NCBI GenBank assembly: GCA_964019425.1
Contig: OZ025795.1
Span: 248,001-312,000, forward strand
DNA: 64,000 bases
Origin: Flectonema sp. DT1601
Taxonomy: Eukaryota > Euglenozoa > Diplonemea > Diplonemida > Diplonemidae
Direction of reading: 5' to 3'
Shown: positions 53,459 to 63,424 of the stretch, piece after piece
Layout: the number at the start of each line of letters is the position of its first letter
Position numbering within the stretch: the stretch's first letter is position 1
The notes under the pieces: model-generated
Databases searched by the model: none
Seen by the model: the letters and a program-made list of their open reading frames with translations, nothing else
What the model was told of the DNA's origin: nothing
Translations under genes and position numbers: made by a program

Positions 53459-54259
53459 TTATATTTTGTTTAACAATAAAATTAATAAAACAAAAATAAC
53501 AACTTTTCCAAACAAGTACAGAGAGCTCTTACTACGAACAACGGCCGGGACGTTGAGCCCTTCGAGACTGCACTCTGTTTTGATTCCGAGGGGTTTCGTA
53601 TTGGAAGAAGCTCTTAATACAACTGGTGGAGATTCGATTTTACTCACCAAAGCTGGTACAACTGCATCAGGTATTATCACTTTCTCTCTCACTGTATTAC
53701 TATTAATGTTTTCCAGAGCTGCTACAACCGGTGCGACTATGAATTCATTGCTTGTAATTGGTACTGAGGATGGCTCTGTTTTGGTTTCTCTCTCTGAAGG
53801 TTTGCAGTCAGGTGTGACTTTACTTTCAGATTCTCCCTTCTCATTCTTCTTCTCGTCTTTTAGAGGACTATGAATGAATGCATCAGTTTCGTCATCAGGA
53901 CACGTCTTAAAAAGTTTTCCTTCCCTTCGTTTTTGACTCTCTCTCTTGTAGAGGGTTTTAAACTTCTCATCGAGAGGATGATCCCAAATTGACTCACCAG
54001 TTTGAAAGTTAAAATAATAAACTTCACCCGTCTCAATTTCCCTTATTGGTTTCCAACCATCTGGAAGTGGAGTGGTTAGACCATATCGGGAGATCCACAT
54101 TAATTCATCATCTTCGTTGGTATTCATTCCTAAGTAAGTAGCAAACTCAACTAGCTCTGATTCCGAAGGTTTGTATTTAGAAGTATTTATATCAACTTGA
54201 ACAACACTTTGAATGTTATTATCATTGAAGTAGACTTGTCCTTCTTTTATGTTTGACAT
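53459..54259 (-). CDS. Short CEP164-like paralogue 3: WW module without the coiled coil (266 aa)
   Basis: The start at 54259 gives MSNIKEGQVYF. The CEP164 N-terminal module is intact (KYKPSESELVEFATYLG; WW at ~64-96 with W69, W92 and YYFNFQTGESIWDHPLDE). Instead of the 600-residue coiled coil it ends after a Ser/Glu-rich linker. The last residues are hydrophobic (KVVIFVLLILLLNKI), either a C-terminal membrane anchor or intron sequence translated after a missed splice (a CGTA|GTAAGAG donor-like site is nearby). Near residue 194 it repeats EKVIIPDA, the motif that opens paralogue 2. It could be a functional dominant-type fragment, a membrane-tethered WW protein, or a decaying copy. A run of ~100 bases around the WW coding region is identical to paralogue 2. 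Confidence 0.65.
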   Translation of the reverse strand: MSNIKEGQVYFNDNNIQSVVQVDINTSKYKPSESELVEFATYLGMNTNEDDELMWISRYGLTTPLPDGWKPIREIETGEVYYFNFQTGESIWDHPLDEKFKTLYKRESQKRREGKLFKTCPDDETDAFIHSPLKDEKKNEKGESESKVTPDCKPSERETKTEPSSVPITSNEFIVAPVVAALENINSNTVREKVIIPDAVVPALVSKIESPPVVLRASSNTKPLGIKTECSLEGLNVPAVVRSKSSLYLFGKVVIFVLLILLLNKI

Positions 54260-56542
54260 GTTTGGTTGTTTATCTGTTTTTTTTTAATGAAAAGTAAGCT
54301 AACAGAAATTAATAATCTTAAAGTACCACAACTCACTAGCAATACTGAACTAAACTAAAGCTATACTTCTCCAGTAGGATGAGATAAGACCACTTTTCAG
54401 GGTGGAACAGTAATCAATGAGAGGAATATAAGTGACTCCTAACTTATGTTTTTCAGATTAAAAAAATCGACGAAAAGTGTCGGAGGGGTAGTTGGGATGG
54501 GTTGGTTCCAAAAACACCTAAGTTCTTTGGACAGCCGTTGGAAAAATCAACGAACGGGAATTGCTTCCGAAACTGGGGAGCAATCGTAGTTTCTGATCGC
54601 AGCACCTCACCTACTTTGTGAAGAGTGAGGGAAAAGAGACCTACCACTCCCCACAGAAGAGATAGCCAACGATCCCCACCGTGATAACTGCCTAATACCA
54701 ACAACAGGTAACCCTCACTTCACTGTTGATCTTTATTTCCTTTTTTTTTTTTTTTTTTAAAAATTGAGATGTTGGAAATTCAGCTACATCCTTGTCACGC
54801 TATACTCTTCCGATGGGGATATGGGAGGTCATAAAAACAAACGTGCAAAAAAAAAACTCTAAAACCTGGAATCGCCATTATAATGGCTTTTGAGAAAAAA
54901 GAGATTTGGCAAAAATGACTCCGTACCCAAAGGGACGGCGCATCCTTGTTTTGCTAAGCGCCACGAAAATCTGGCTAAGTCGGCAACATCTTTAAGCACA
55001 ATAGTAGCCATCAAATAAAGTTGACAGGAAGCCCCTGCATCCACAAGAACACCAAATTTACAGTACCGCACGCTGACAGGGGCCATTCATTGTCATTCAA
55101 GTTCGAGTCCCGAAGATTTTCCTCTTGTTTGCCAATTTTTCGAGAGAAAAAAAATGTATAAAAAGAAATGGGGTTTTACCCCTCTAAGGTTAATACTAAT
55201 CGCTCAGTTATTCCAAGCAAATTTGTTTGTCAGTCGCACGCCTACATCAGTAAGAAGAATACAGGAAATAAAAAGAAGTGGGAGATGTGGCAACCCATGG
55301 GTTGCCACATCTCCCCCTCTTTTTGCAATCTTTTTTTGACTATAAAAGAGTGAGACGGTTCACCGGCAGATACCTGCTGTGGATGACCACAGGTAATACC
55401 CGCAGGGAAGGAAAGCCGAACAGACGACATCAACACAACACACAAAAAAAAAAACGCACTAAAATAAATATATAAAATGGAAGAAGAATTACTCACTTCA
55501 AAAAAAAAAAAGGGCAAAATAAACAACGTAAATTTTTTTTCGACATTATAAAATCGTGAAGATGAGAAAAAAATAAATTAAAAAAAGTCCAAACACACAA
55601 CGCAAGGGCACTCCATTTTCGGGATTATTATTCTCATTCGTAGTCTATAAAAATGTAAATTGTCTTACAATAAGAAACAACCTCTCTAGACTCGTACGCG
55701 TACCTGATTATTCAGACTTATTAGAGTGTTTCTGTTCATGGTGCGGTTTTGAGTAAAGGGTTTTTAACACTATAAAATAAAATTAAAAAAAAAACTAAAC
55801 ACAAAAAAAAAAAAAAAGTAAAGTCGGGATTTGAACGTACACATGCTGACACGCATACAGATCAACCGAAACACTTCCATACGGATGTTTGAGCCCGAGT
55901 GAGGTCCCGAAATGAAGAGCTCGCCTTTGTGTACCCGATGATTGTACACAGCAAGTAACCATTGTTCCAAACAAGTCTCTCTTTTCTTTTTTTTTTTTTT
56001 TTTTTTTTTTTTTTGATTGTTTGATCTCCCACTGCCTCAGTGAAGGGCCAGGGACCTACTAGAAAAAAATATGTGAAATTTATTATGTTTACGTTCGTAG
56101 TAGTTGATGCAAGACTGTTTAAATTAATCCTGTCATCAGTATTGGGAAAGATAATCCGTTGAAAGAAATCAACCAAAAGAAAAACACACATAAGTCAGAT
56201 CTTGCACAATCAACTGTTACTGCGGTATAGGAATAAGCAACAAGACAAGGTTGCCTCCGTAGAATATTTCTTTGTTGTTGATGTTTCTGATGATTTTAGA
56301 TACATAAATTTTAGAACAGAAAAGTGAGAATAAGAAAAGTAGAGATCAGTAAAAGAAAAGTATTCATTTCCACAGTTTCCTTACATCAAAAGGGTAATAG
56401 AATATGTAGTTTCAGGAACCTTAATCTGATACTACTTGTCCCTTTTTAGGCCTTCATCAGTAAGTTCTAAGGGACTTCATTCTATGTTGAAGTTGCTATC
56501 GTTCTAAGACGGTGCTCGCCAGGATAGGGCTTGCTCATGGTA
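54260..56542. other. 2.3-kb spacer with a perfect 36-bp palindrome and G+C-richer islands
   Basis: 54480-54720 and 54870-55130 are of near-balanced composition. A 75-residue minus-strand frame at 54859-55086 is protein-like but unrecognised. A perfect 14-bp palindrome lies at 54874-54887 and the 36-bp one at 55280-55315. A G+C-rich patch at 55350-55430 has nested complementary arms (GTTC/GAAC, GGC/GCC, CTGTGG/CCACAG). T runs lie at 54738-54757 and 55986-56013. No gene is supportable. Confidence 0.5.
55280..55315. repeat. Perfect 36-bp palindrome
   Basis: Two 18-base arms (GGGAGATGTGGCAACCCA and its exact reverse complement) meet with no spacer. Purine/pyrimidine flanks extend the potential pairing with mismatches. 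On the plus strand it is followed by CCTCTTTTTGC. The length and perfection far exceed chance in A/T-rich DNA. Confidence 0.9.
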
Positions 56543-58477
56543 TTAGATACTTAGCTCTCCAAGTGTGGATTCTGGCACCACTGAAGGAAGTGAAGGTTTA
56601 TTTCTCTTAGGACGTGTATTGTATTTCGGAGCTGTCGCAGGTACAGGGGCAGGTATTAGCTGCGGTGAGTCATCGCCATTCGGTTTATTAGTTTTGTCCT
56701 TTTTGTCCTTTTTCTCTTTTTTATTTTTTTTTTCCTTCTTGTTCGAATCATCTTCCACTTCTTTCTTGTCTTTTTTATCTTTCTTATCTTTTTTATCTTT
56801 TTTTTCCTTCTTGTCTTTCTCTTCTTTTTTCTCTTTTTTCTCTTTTTTTCGTTTTTTTACTTTTTTATCAGTCTGATCATCTGCTGGGATATCGTCTTGT
56901 TCAGTCGCAACAAACCCACCGAATGGTAATCGAGGATGGTATTTCATGAGACGAAGCCTGTGGTAGTTGATATCACAAGTGTTGCATAACGAACCGCAAA
57001 TTTCACAGCTTATGGTTGCCTCAGAACGACATTCAAAGCAAACTTTGCTAACTCCGTCATCCCCTATTGATATTCCAGTCATTTCTTCGTCATCAAGTTT
57101 TCCATATGACTTATTCTTGTGAGTCTTTTTTTGAATTTTCAATTCATTTCTATTTCCACTCGAACACAGAGACGCTTTGAATATATCGGATTCTAATTTC
57201 TGTCTAACACTCTCCGCCATGTAGGGACAAACCGCATCAATTTTTGAATCTCTAATTCTAAATCGACGTTCTCTTCCACTGAGTTTTTCCGATTGCGCGA
57301 TTCCAATAATTGTATCGATACAGAGATATTCATTAACGCTACTAAGAATTGTTAATGGTGGCATCACTAAGGGAAGTAGACCTAAGAACGCTACGAGAGA
57401 TGGAAGGAAACAGATTGCGATTAAAAAAAGTCCTCCTCTCACCAACCAGAGCCTATGAATAAAATTAGCAGTCGCAGTCGAGAGGTAAAAAACTTGATAC
57501 AAAAGGAGAGTCTGGATCATAACGATAATGAATTGAGGATTTGAAAACCAAAAATGTTTTTTTTGATGCCATGGAAATTTATTTTGATTTTCTGATTTCA
57601 TTGTTTCGATTGCGAATGCAAAGACACGAAATTCTTTTCTAATTTTATACACCGTCAACACAATTACTAGCAAAGGACCATAACCGATAAATATAACCCA
57701 CAGCGCAATAATTGCCAAGTCATTCTCCGTATTCCTCGCAGTGGTATACGTAACAGCTGCTTGAAAACCAACCAACAACGCAAGCATAAACCACGTCAAC
57801 CCAGTTAAGTCGAGGAAGGTAAGTAGTAATTTTCTTTGTTGTTTTTTCATGTATCTTGAAAATGGTATATCTTTGAATCTTGGAGGGACGTTTGATCTAA
57901 AATAATAAATCGCAGCGTACATTTTACTGCCTTCGGTTGTACTGCTGATTAGATGAGAGACTTGAAGTTTTTGAGTTGATTCTCCAGCACTTCCAGGGAG
58001 GATGGTAACATCATTTTCAATGTCCAGAAGCTTTCCTTCAAAAGATGTGTATGCTTGCCATGAACGTTCCACTCCAAAGAACAATACTGAAACCAAAACA
58101 ATGAAGAAGATCGCCATCACAAATATCACAAAGTGAACATAATGGAATAACGCTGCATCGATTATGGTTCCTCCACCAAGATTCTCAAAAATTGCTAATA
58201 TCGCACTTATAGCTCCCAGAATCATAACTTCTTCTGTGATATGATGTAAGACGGCCCTTCCACTCTCTGATGTGACCCGTTCGCTTAAAGTGTCTACGAT
58301 GTACTCTAATAGGATTGTTACGGCGAATACAATAAAATACATTATCATCATATCAATGGCTGAGTGATCAACTTCATTTCCTAACATAAATATACTTTTC
58401 CCTCCCCCAGCTTTCGCTGAGGGAAGGCTTACCAAAACCAATAATAATATAGTGAGGGCGCGAGTCATGGTTATCAT
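56543..58477 (-). CDS. MLO-like seven-pass membrane protein with a C-terminal B-box zinc finger (644 aa)
   Basis: The start chosen is the ATG at 58477 (MITMTRALTILLLVLVSLP), a signal peptide; the frame upstream is homopolymer. Seven hydrophobic spans follow between ~residues 42 and 400. MLO hallmarks are EEVMILGAISAIL after span 1 and FWFSNPQFIIVMIQTLL before span 6, close to plant MLO (ELMLLGFISLLL; FWF..P.FVLFLIHF.LFQ). MLO proteins act in membrane calcium signalling and secretion. After the last span, at ~475-515, lies a B-box-like zinc site (CFECRSEATISCEICGSLC plus a CDINYH end), then a tail of KKEKKDKKDKK repeats (about 535-595) and a Pro-rich end. MLO fused to a B-box is, to my knowledge, not a standard architecture. 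The gene has no introns. Calmodulin binding, typical of the plant tail, is not visible. Confidence 0.72.
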   Translation of the reverse strand: MITMTRALTILLLVLVSLPSAKAGGGKSIFMLGNEVDHSAIDMMIMYFIVFAVTILLEYIVDTLSERVTSESGRAVLHHITEEVMILGAISAILAIFENLGGGTIIDAALFHYVHFVIFVMAIFFIVLVSVLFFGVERSWQAYTSFEGKLLDIENDVTILPGSAGESTQKLQVSHLISSTTEGSKMYAAIYYFRSNVPPRFKDIPFSRYMKKQQRKLLLTFLDLTGLTWFMLALLVGFQAAVTYTTARNTENDLAIIALWVIFIGYGPLLVIVLTVYKIRKEFRVFAFAIETMKSENQNKFPWHQKKHFWFSNPQFIIVMIQTLLLYQVFYLSTATANFIHRLWLVRGGLFLIAICFLPSLVAFLGLLPLVMPPLTILSSVNEYLCIDTIIGIAQSEKLSGRERRFRIRDSKIDAVCPYMAESVRQKLESDIFKASLCSSGNRNELKIQKKTHKNKSYGKLDDEEMTGISIGDDGVSKVCFECRSEATISCEICGSLCNTCDINYHRLRLMKYHPRLPFGGFVATEQDDIPADDQTDKKVKKRKKEKKEKKEEKDKKEKKDKKDKKDKKDKKEVEDDSNKKEKKNKKEKKDKKDKTNKPNGDDSPQLIPAPVPATAPKYNTRPKRNKPSLPSVVPESTLGELSI

Positions 58478-58837
58478 CACATAATTTTCCTTTTTTTTTT
58501 TTTTTTTTTTTCTTTTCTTTTCTGTGTGAGAGAAAGTAAAATTCATATAAAAAAAAAAGATAACTTACAAGTCTCGTCAATCTCACTATTTTTTTTATAT
58601 CCTCCAATCGATCAAAACGATAGCGTCATGTGTTGAATTTGAATGCTGCGATGGTAACTAATTGTAATCTTATCCCAAAACAGTTAAAGTGAGTAGCTTT
58701 AAATGAATAACTCCAACAAAATTAGTGTAAAATAAACGCGAATGAAAACCTGCAGAAACAGGTAGTTGGAACAGATGCGAGAGAGGAAGAAAGAAAAAAA
58801 CTTACAATAACGAGAGAATATTCAGATAAGAAAGGCA
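58478..58837. other. Spacer between the MLO-like and BBOF1 genes
   Basis: Homopolymer T run at 58491-58511 (the A-rich leader of the MLO-like gene) and short A/T-rich DNA. Nothing else seen. Confidence 0.5.
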
Positions 58838-60628
58838 TCAGTGTTGTTCAGTACCACTGTGCTGTGTTACAAATGTTGTTGACTTTTCGCCAATTAATTG
58901 TTGGGTCGGTTGTACAGTTGGAGATGGTACTACGCTGGAAGAGACAGTGACCGTCTTCTTAGAGTGAATGACCTGATTTTTTATTTTATTTTATTATTTT
59001 TAATTACACCTCGTACACAACCCAACAATACTTTGATAACATACCTTAGAGGTGCTAATCTTCGCAAATAGAATACGAAGAACACGTTCCTTATCAGCCC
59101 AACAAAGTTCAGAGATATCGATCCGATCAGATGATAGATTTTGATTATTTTCATAACTTAAATTACTTCCAAGATGAGGAGGTGGAGGAGGAACTGGATG
59201 ACCTCCGTTTGATGCCAGTGACTGCCTTGCTGATGTTTCACGTGAAGGAGTCATCGACTGTTGTATCGGAGGAAGTTGACCCTTTTCAGCACCAATCAAT
59301 TCACCATCAAGCTCTGTTTCTTGAGTAGTTGTGACTGGTTGAAAATTACCCGCTACAAATCCTTTATATTCTTCTCTTTTAGATTCTGATGATCGTGGTA
59401 TCCGCCGCTGTGATCCGCCACTGTATTGAGTCCGTTTTTGTTCCCTTGATACTTGTAATGATCCTCTTGGAATCTTTGCTTTTCTATCTTTAATTATTTG
59501 TTCTCTGATGTAGTCGAGTGCTTCTGTAAAAAACATTTCTAGTTCACTCCTCTGTTGGATGATTACTCTTGCTAGTCGTTGTATTCTATGCAACTCAACA
59601 GATCTTACTTTTAAAGCTTGTTGTGTGTCTTTTATTGTGTCTTTAAGAAAGAGTGCTTCAGCTTCTTTTTCTTCAAGCACACATCTTCTTTCATCTTCGT
59701 ATTGTTTTATGATGTCGGTTGCATTTTTTTCAAGTTGTCGATTTCTTCCTGTGAGGTCTCTGATTTCTTTGTGTGATTTGTAATTTTGTTTACTGTATTC
59801 GTCAATGGATTGTTTTCCTAGTTGGATTTCACGACTTTTTCTTTTTTTTTCTTCTTCTAAGACTTTACTCTGTTTTGATAACAGAGTGTATTCTTGTTCA
59901 AGTTTTTGATGATTAAGTCGCAACCCGATGTTCTCAGTGTGAATAGTTTTTGTTTGACCGTCAAGTAGCTCCATTGCTTGCTGATTGACAGCTTGTTTGA
60001 ATCTATCAACGAGATCTTTTTCTTCATTTTTAAGTCGAACTTTTTCTTCTAAACTTTGAAATCGTAATTTTGATAGCTCTCTTTCGTATTTTTCTTTTAC
60101 ATTGATGAGATCCTGTTGTAAATTATTTATTTGAGCTTCCATTTCATGTTTCTCACGTTTGTGTCTTGCGACTGATTCCAACTCGTCTTCGAGTTTTTTT
60201 ATTTCTGCCTCTTTATCGTCAACTAAATCATTTTTTACAGCGATAGTCTCTTGGAGTTCTTCTTCACGTTCTCGGAGGGTGTCTGCGGCGTGGTCTCGTT
60301 GTTCTTCAATTTGATTTTTTAAGTTTTCGATAGCTTCTTGTTTCTTCTCTACTTCCTTTCTTAAGAAATCGACTACTTGCAAACTGTCGCGGTCTCTCTC
60401 AAGGATTTCTTCGTGAAGTCGAGCGTTCTCATCTTTTAGTTTAGTCGCCAGTTCGATGTATTGATTTAGAGTTCTTTTTTTACTTTCCAATTCATCGTTG
60501 GCAAATGTTGAAGCAATCAGCATAGACAGCTGGATTTCTAATTCTTGTTTTTCTTTTTCCTTTTCAGTGTCTTTATTTTCCTTTCCTTCTGGGGCTTTTC
60601 CAGCTTTTGGTACTGGTTTTGGAGGCAT
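58838..60628 (-). CDS. BBOF1: Basal body-orienting factor 1 (BBOF1/CCDC176) homologue (572 aa)
   Basis: Two exons: 60628-59045 and 58972-58838, phase 0 (GTATGT ... AAAAAATCAG). The N-terminus is Lys/Pro-rich (MPPKPVPKAGKAPEGK), then residues ~25-400 are coiled coil of the DUF4515 type. The signature RIQRLARVIIQQRSELEMFF followed by TEALDYIREQI matches the conserved end of vertebrate BBOF1 (RVKKLAKNILDERTEVERFF). ISELCWADKERVLRILFAK near 510 is the second conserved block of the family. BBOF1 localises to basal bodies and axonemes and stabilises ciliary alignment or microtubule doublets. It lies close to the CEP164 paralogues on the same strand, supporting a ciliated organism. CACACAG and TTCACAG acceptor-like sites precede the ATG. 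Confidence 0.9.
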
Positions 60629-61668
60629 TGTTTGAAAGTGGCTGTTTCTCTCTCACGATGCGGCCTGTGAATAAGGAAACTGTTTCACTGCAACCTGTGT
60701 GAAATAATAATAATAATAAATATTAATATTAATCATGGGTAATAAGAAATGCCTTCAACCACCCTCAGAGAATGAATTGTACTTTTCCCATAGGGTTTTT
60801 GGTTTGTTTGTTTTCTTTATTTATTTTTTTTTTTTTTTTCTTTTCGTTTCCCTTTTTTTTTCTCTCTTTATTACATACTTTTCAAAATAACAGAAATTGA
60901 AAATATTTTTCAGAGCGTGTTCGTTCATTGTAAGCTCCTCAAGTGAGCGAAAACAATCAACGTCAGCAATAAAAAAAGAAAAAAAAAGGGAAAAAGAAGA
61001 AGAATAAGAAGAAGACAGTATCGCAAGTCAGAGCATAATCAACTGAAAAAAAGAAAAAGGGCAGGCTCTGACATTTTTTTTAAAAGAAAAAGGTCCTTTA
61101 ATCTCAACATTATTTTTTTTTCCTTCTTTTTTTTTTTAATAATAGTTTTTCAAAGAAGAAAAAGGGGGGAAAAGATGTGCAGCAGGTAAGGGACATAAGC
61201 TACGAAAATAATGTGCAGCAAAAAAAAAGTATAAAATATTAAAGTAAGCATAAAACATAATAAACACTTAGGTAATTGTACAGGCAACGTTGTCACGTCA
61301 CAGAGCACACAAGGGTGTGCTTTTTTTTACTTCACGGATATGCAAAGCTGACTTACTTGCAGAGTAAGCTTATCGACCCCTCAAAACAACTTCCCGTGAG
61401 TGCTGAAATCTGTAAAGTTGCGAGATATCTTTCTCGTCAAAAAAAAGAAAAGGGGGAAAAAATATATATAGCAATGTCGGTGTAAAGAAAAGAAACAAAC
61501 AGAGGGACCTCCCGTACATTTTTTTTTTTTTTTCCTTCTTTTTTTTTTTGTTAAACAACACTCGAAAAACAAAACTAGCACGGGAACCAAAGAAAAACAA
61601 AAACATGGAAAAGGGAAAAAAAGGGGACGACTCACATCAGTATCATCATTCCTGTATAGCTAGCAGGT
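60629..61668. other. Homopolymer-rich spacer
   Basis: T runs at 60826-60838 and 61519-61531, A-rich tracts at 60970-61000, 61440-61480 and 61220-61230. Short Lys/Phe frames only. No gene seen. Confidence 0.55.
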
Positions 61669-63171
61669 TTACATTGTTCCGGCTGTTGCTATCGACTTGT
61701 CAAAGTCGTATGGCTTGCCAGTAATCCGCTCGTACAGCTCTAAAATGTTCTTAGCGGCTCCTTCAAAGTGAGAAGACGAATCGTACGAGTCTGAGATGAA
61801 ACACTTGCTTTCCTTTCCATCATCAAGTGGCTGTTGTTTTATTATTTTAAACACGTCATCGACAACCATACAACAAAACACAATAAATAACATACCTGGT
61901 AAAGGTTCGTGACGGATGTAAATTTCTCAATGACTCCTCTACCCAGCAGGTTAACACCTGGCTCAAGTTCCTTCTCCGGGTTAGAAGTCTCAGCAACTGT
62001 ACTAACAATCGCTAAATACTTTCCTGAAGGAACTACCTTATGAACTTCTGACAATTGAATAATGTGAATGTCGTGTTTACGAACAGGCTTAACCTGACTG
62101 TATGGAATAATAATTTGACACGACTGCTGCTTTGTAGCTTCAACTGGTCTGTCCATCAAACAAATAGTACGAGCAACCTGACCAACCTTCTTCACTCTGT
62201 CGGGAAAGTAAGTTGGATCCCCGACGATAAAACGGGCCTTTGCATATCCTTCTCCGGTCTGAATTCCTTGGAATTGACCTGTTTTATAATTGAATTGGTT
62301 ATTGTATTGTGTGTTAGTAGTAGTAGGGAATAATTGATAGTCAGGTGCTGTTTTTTTTATAAATAAATAACATACCGTCAGCTCCGAAGTCGATCTTCTC
62401 AACAGGAGTGTCCAACATGTAGGTTCCACCGTAGACAGCAGAAAGTCTAGCGAATGCCTGAGGTAGTTCACCTAGTCCATAAAGTGGGTAAACGAATGGG
62501 GAAACAGTACCACCCTCGTACATTGATAAGGATGCCTCGTAAAGAGCAATCTTTTGAATAGTTTCGTAGGCTCTCTTGTCGAGGTACTCCTCAGACTCGT
62601 TGAGAGCAATTGCGTGTCCGATAAACTCAATCGTATCCTTTGAAAGACCAAAGTGAGAGAACACGGCACGCATAGTCTGTTCCATTGGGTTGAGCTTTCC
62701 AAATGTTTTTGGGTTTTCCTTATCAAAGTCTTGCGCCCAGGCAAAGAATTTCGCTGCGCGACGCTTCTCCAAAATTCCCATCAAACTAGAAGACAAAGCT
62801 TCTCTCTCAGTACAAGGTACTTTATAAACGTGTGATCCACGGGCAACAAAACTACCATCGCACAACATGAACTCCATTTGGTATCTGTTGACAACTGTAG
62901 CTCTCAATATTTTAACTAACTCACCGTCAGCTAATAAGAACTTTGCAATCTGATCGACGTTGTAAAGATGAGATTTTCCCATCGATGCTGAAGGCTCTCC
63001 CTTTGAAAAGTTCTTGTACAGCTGGTCTAAATTTAATGACGCGCTCTCTCCTCCGTAGTATCTATTTCTGTCCAAGTGAAGGACCTTTAATCCGGCGACT
63101 GAAAGCAGACCTGATAAGATACATTCAGTTAGACCAGTACCACACACAACTGCATCATATTCTTCCTCCAT
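61669..63171 (-). CDS. GDI1: Rab GDP-dissociation inhibitor (446 aa)
   Basis: Extracts GDP-bound prenylated Rab GTPases from membranes and recycles them through the cytosol. Three exons: 63171-62376, 62278-61896 and 61830-61669, giving 446 residues, the standard GDI length. The N-terminal Rossmann-like motif VVCGTGLTECILSGLLS and LDRNRYYGGESAS are GDI sequence-conserved region 1. DPTYFPDRVKKVGQVARTIC and the ISDSYDSSSHFEG block follow in order. The intron-1 acceptor was chosen at 62279 because it restores FGADGQFQGIQTGEG, matching GDI; a nearer AG at 62348 would insert ~20 foreign residues. The intron contains TACTAAC, a textbook branch site. The end is not prenylated (GTM). REP is excluded by length and by the missing insertion. 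The gene symbol is by family, not by a specific orthologue. Confidence 0.95.
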
Positions 63172-63424
63172 TTTGAGAGTGCTCTGTGTGATGTTTAAAA
63201 TATGATAGTAAACTGTAACCTATAACCCATACTACTGCTGTGGTGTTAAGATTCTTACTCCTGTAGGGGGGTAATTGTGGTGCTTTTGGATTAGGGATGG
63301 CAGAAACAAGTCTTTTTGTTTGTAACATTTAGTTCTAAAGAAATTCTAAAAACAGCGACAAGTTCAGATATTATTATTATCTGGAGAGAATTATAGTTTT
63401 TTTTTTTTTTTTAATTACTTTTGA

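Noticed and set aside
54859-55086. 75-residue minus-strand frame in a spacer as a gene
   Set aside because: Composition is protein-like, but there is no family match, no neighbouring exon and no repeat of it elsewhere; it is too weak to list as a gene.
55100-55125. GTTCGAGTCCCG resembling a tRNA T-arm
   Set aside because: The flanking bases do not form a T-stem and no acceptor or anticodon arm is found nearby.
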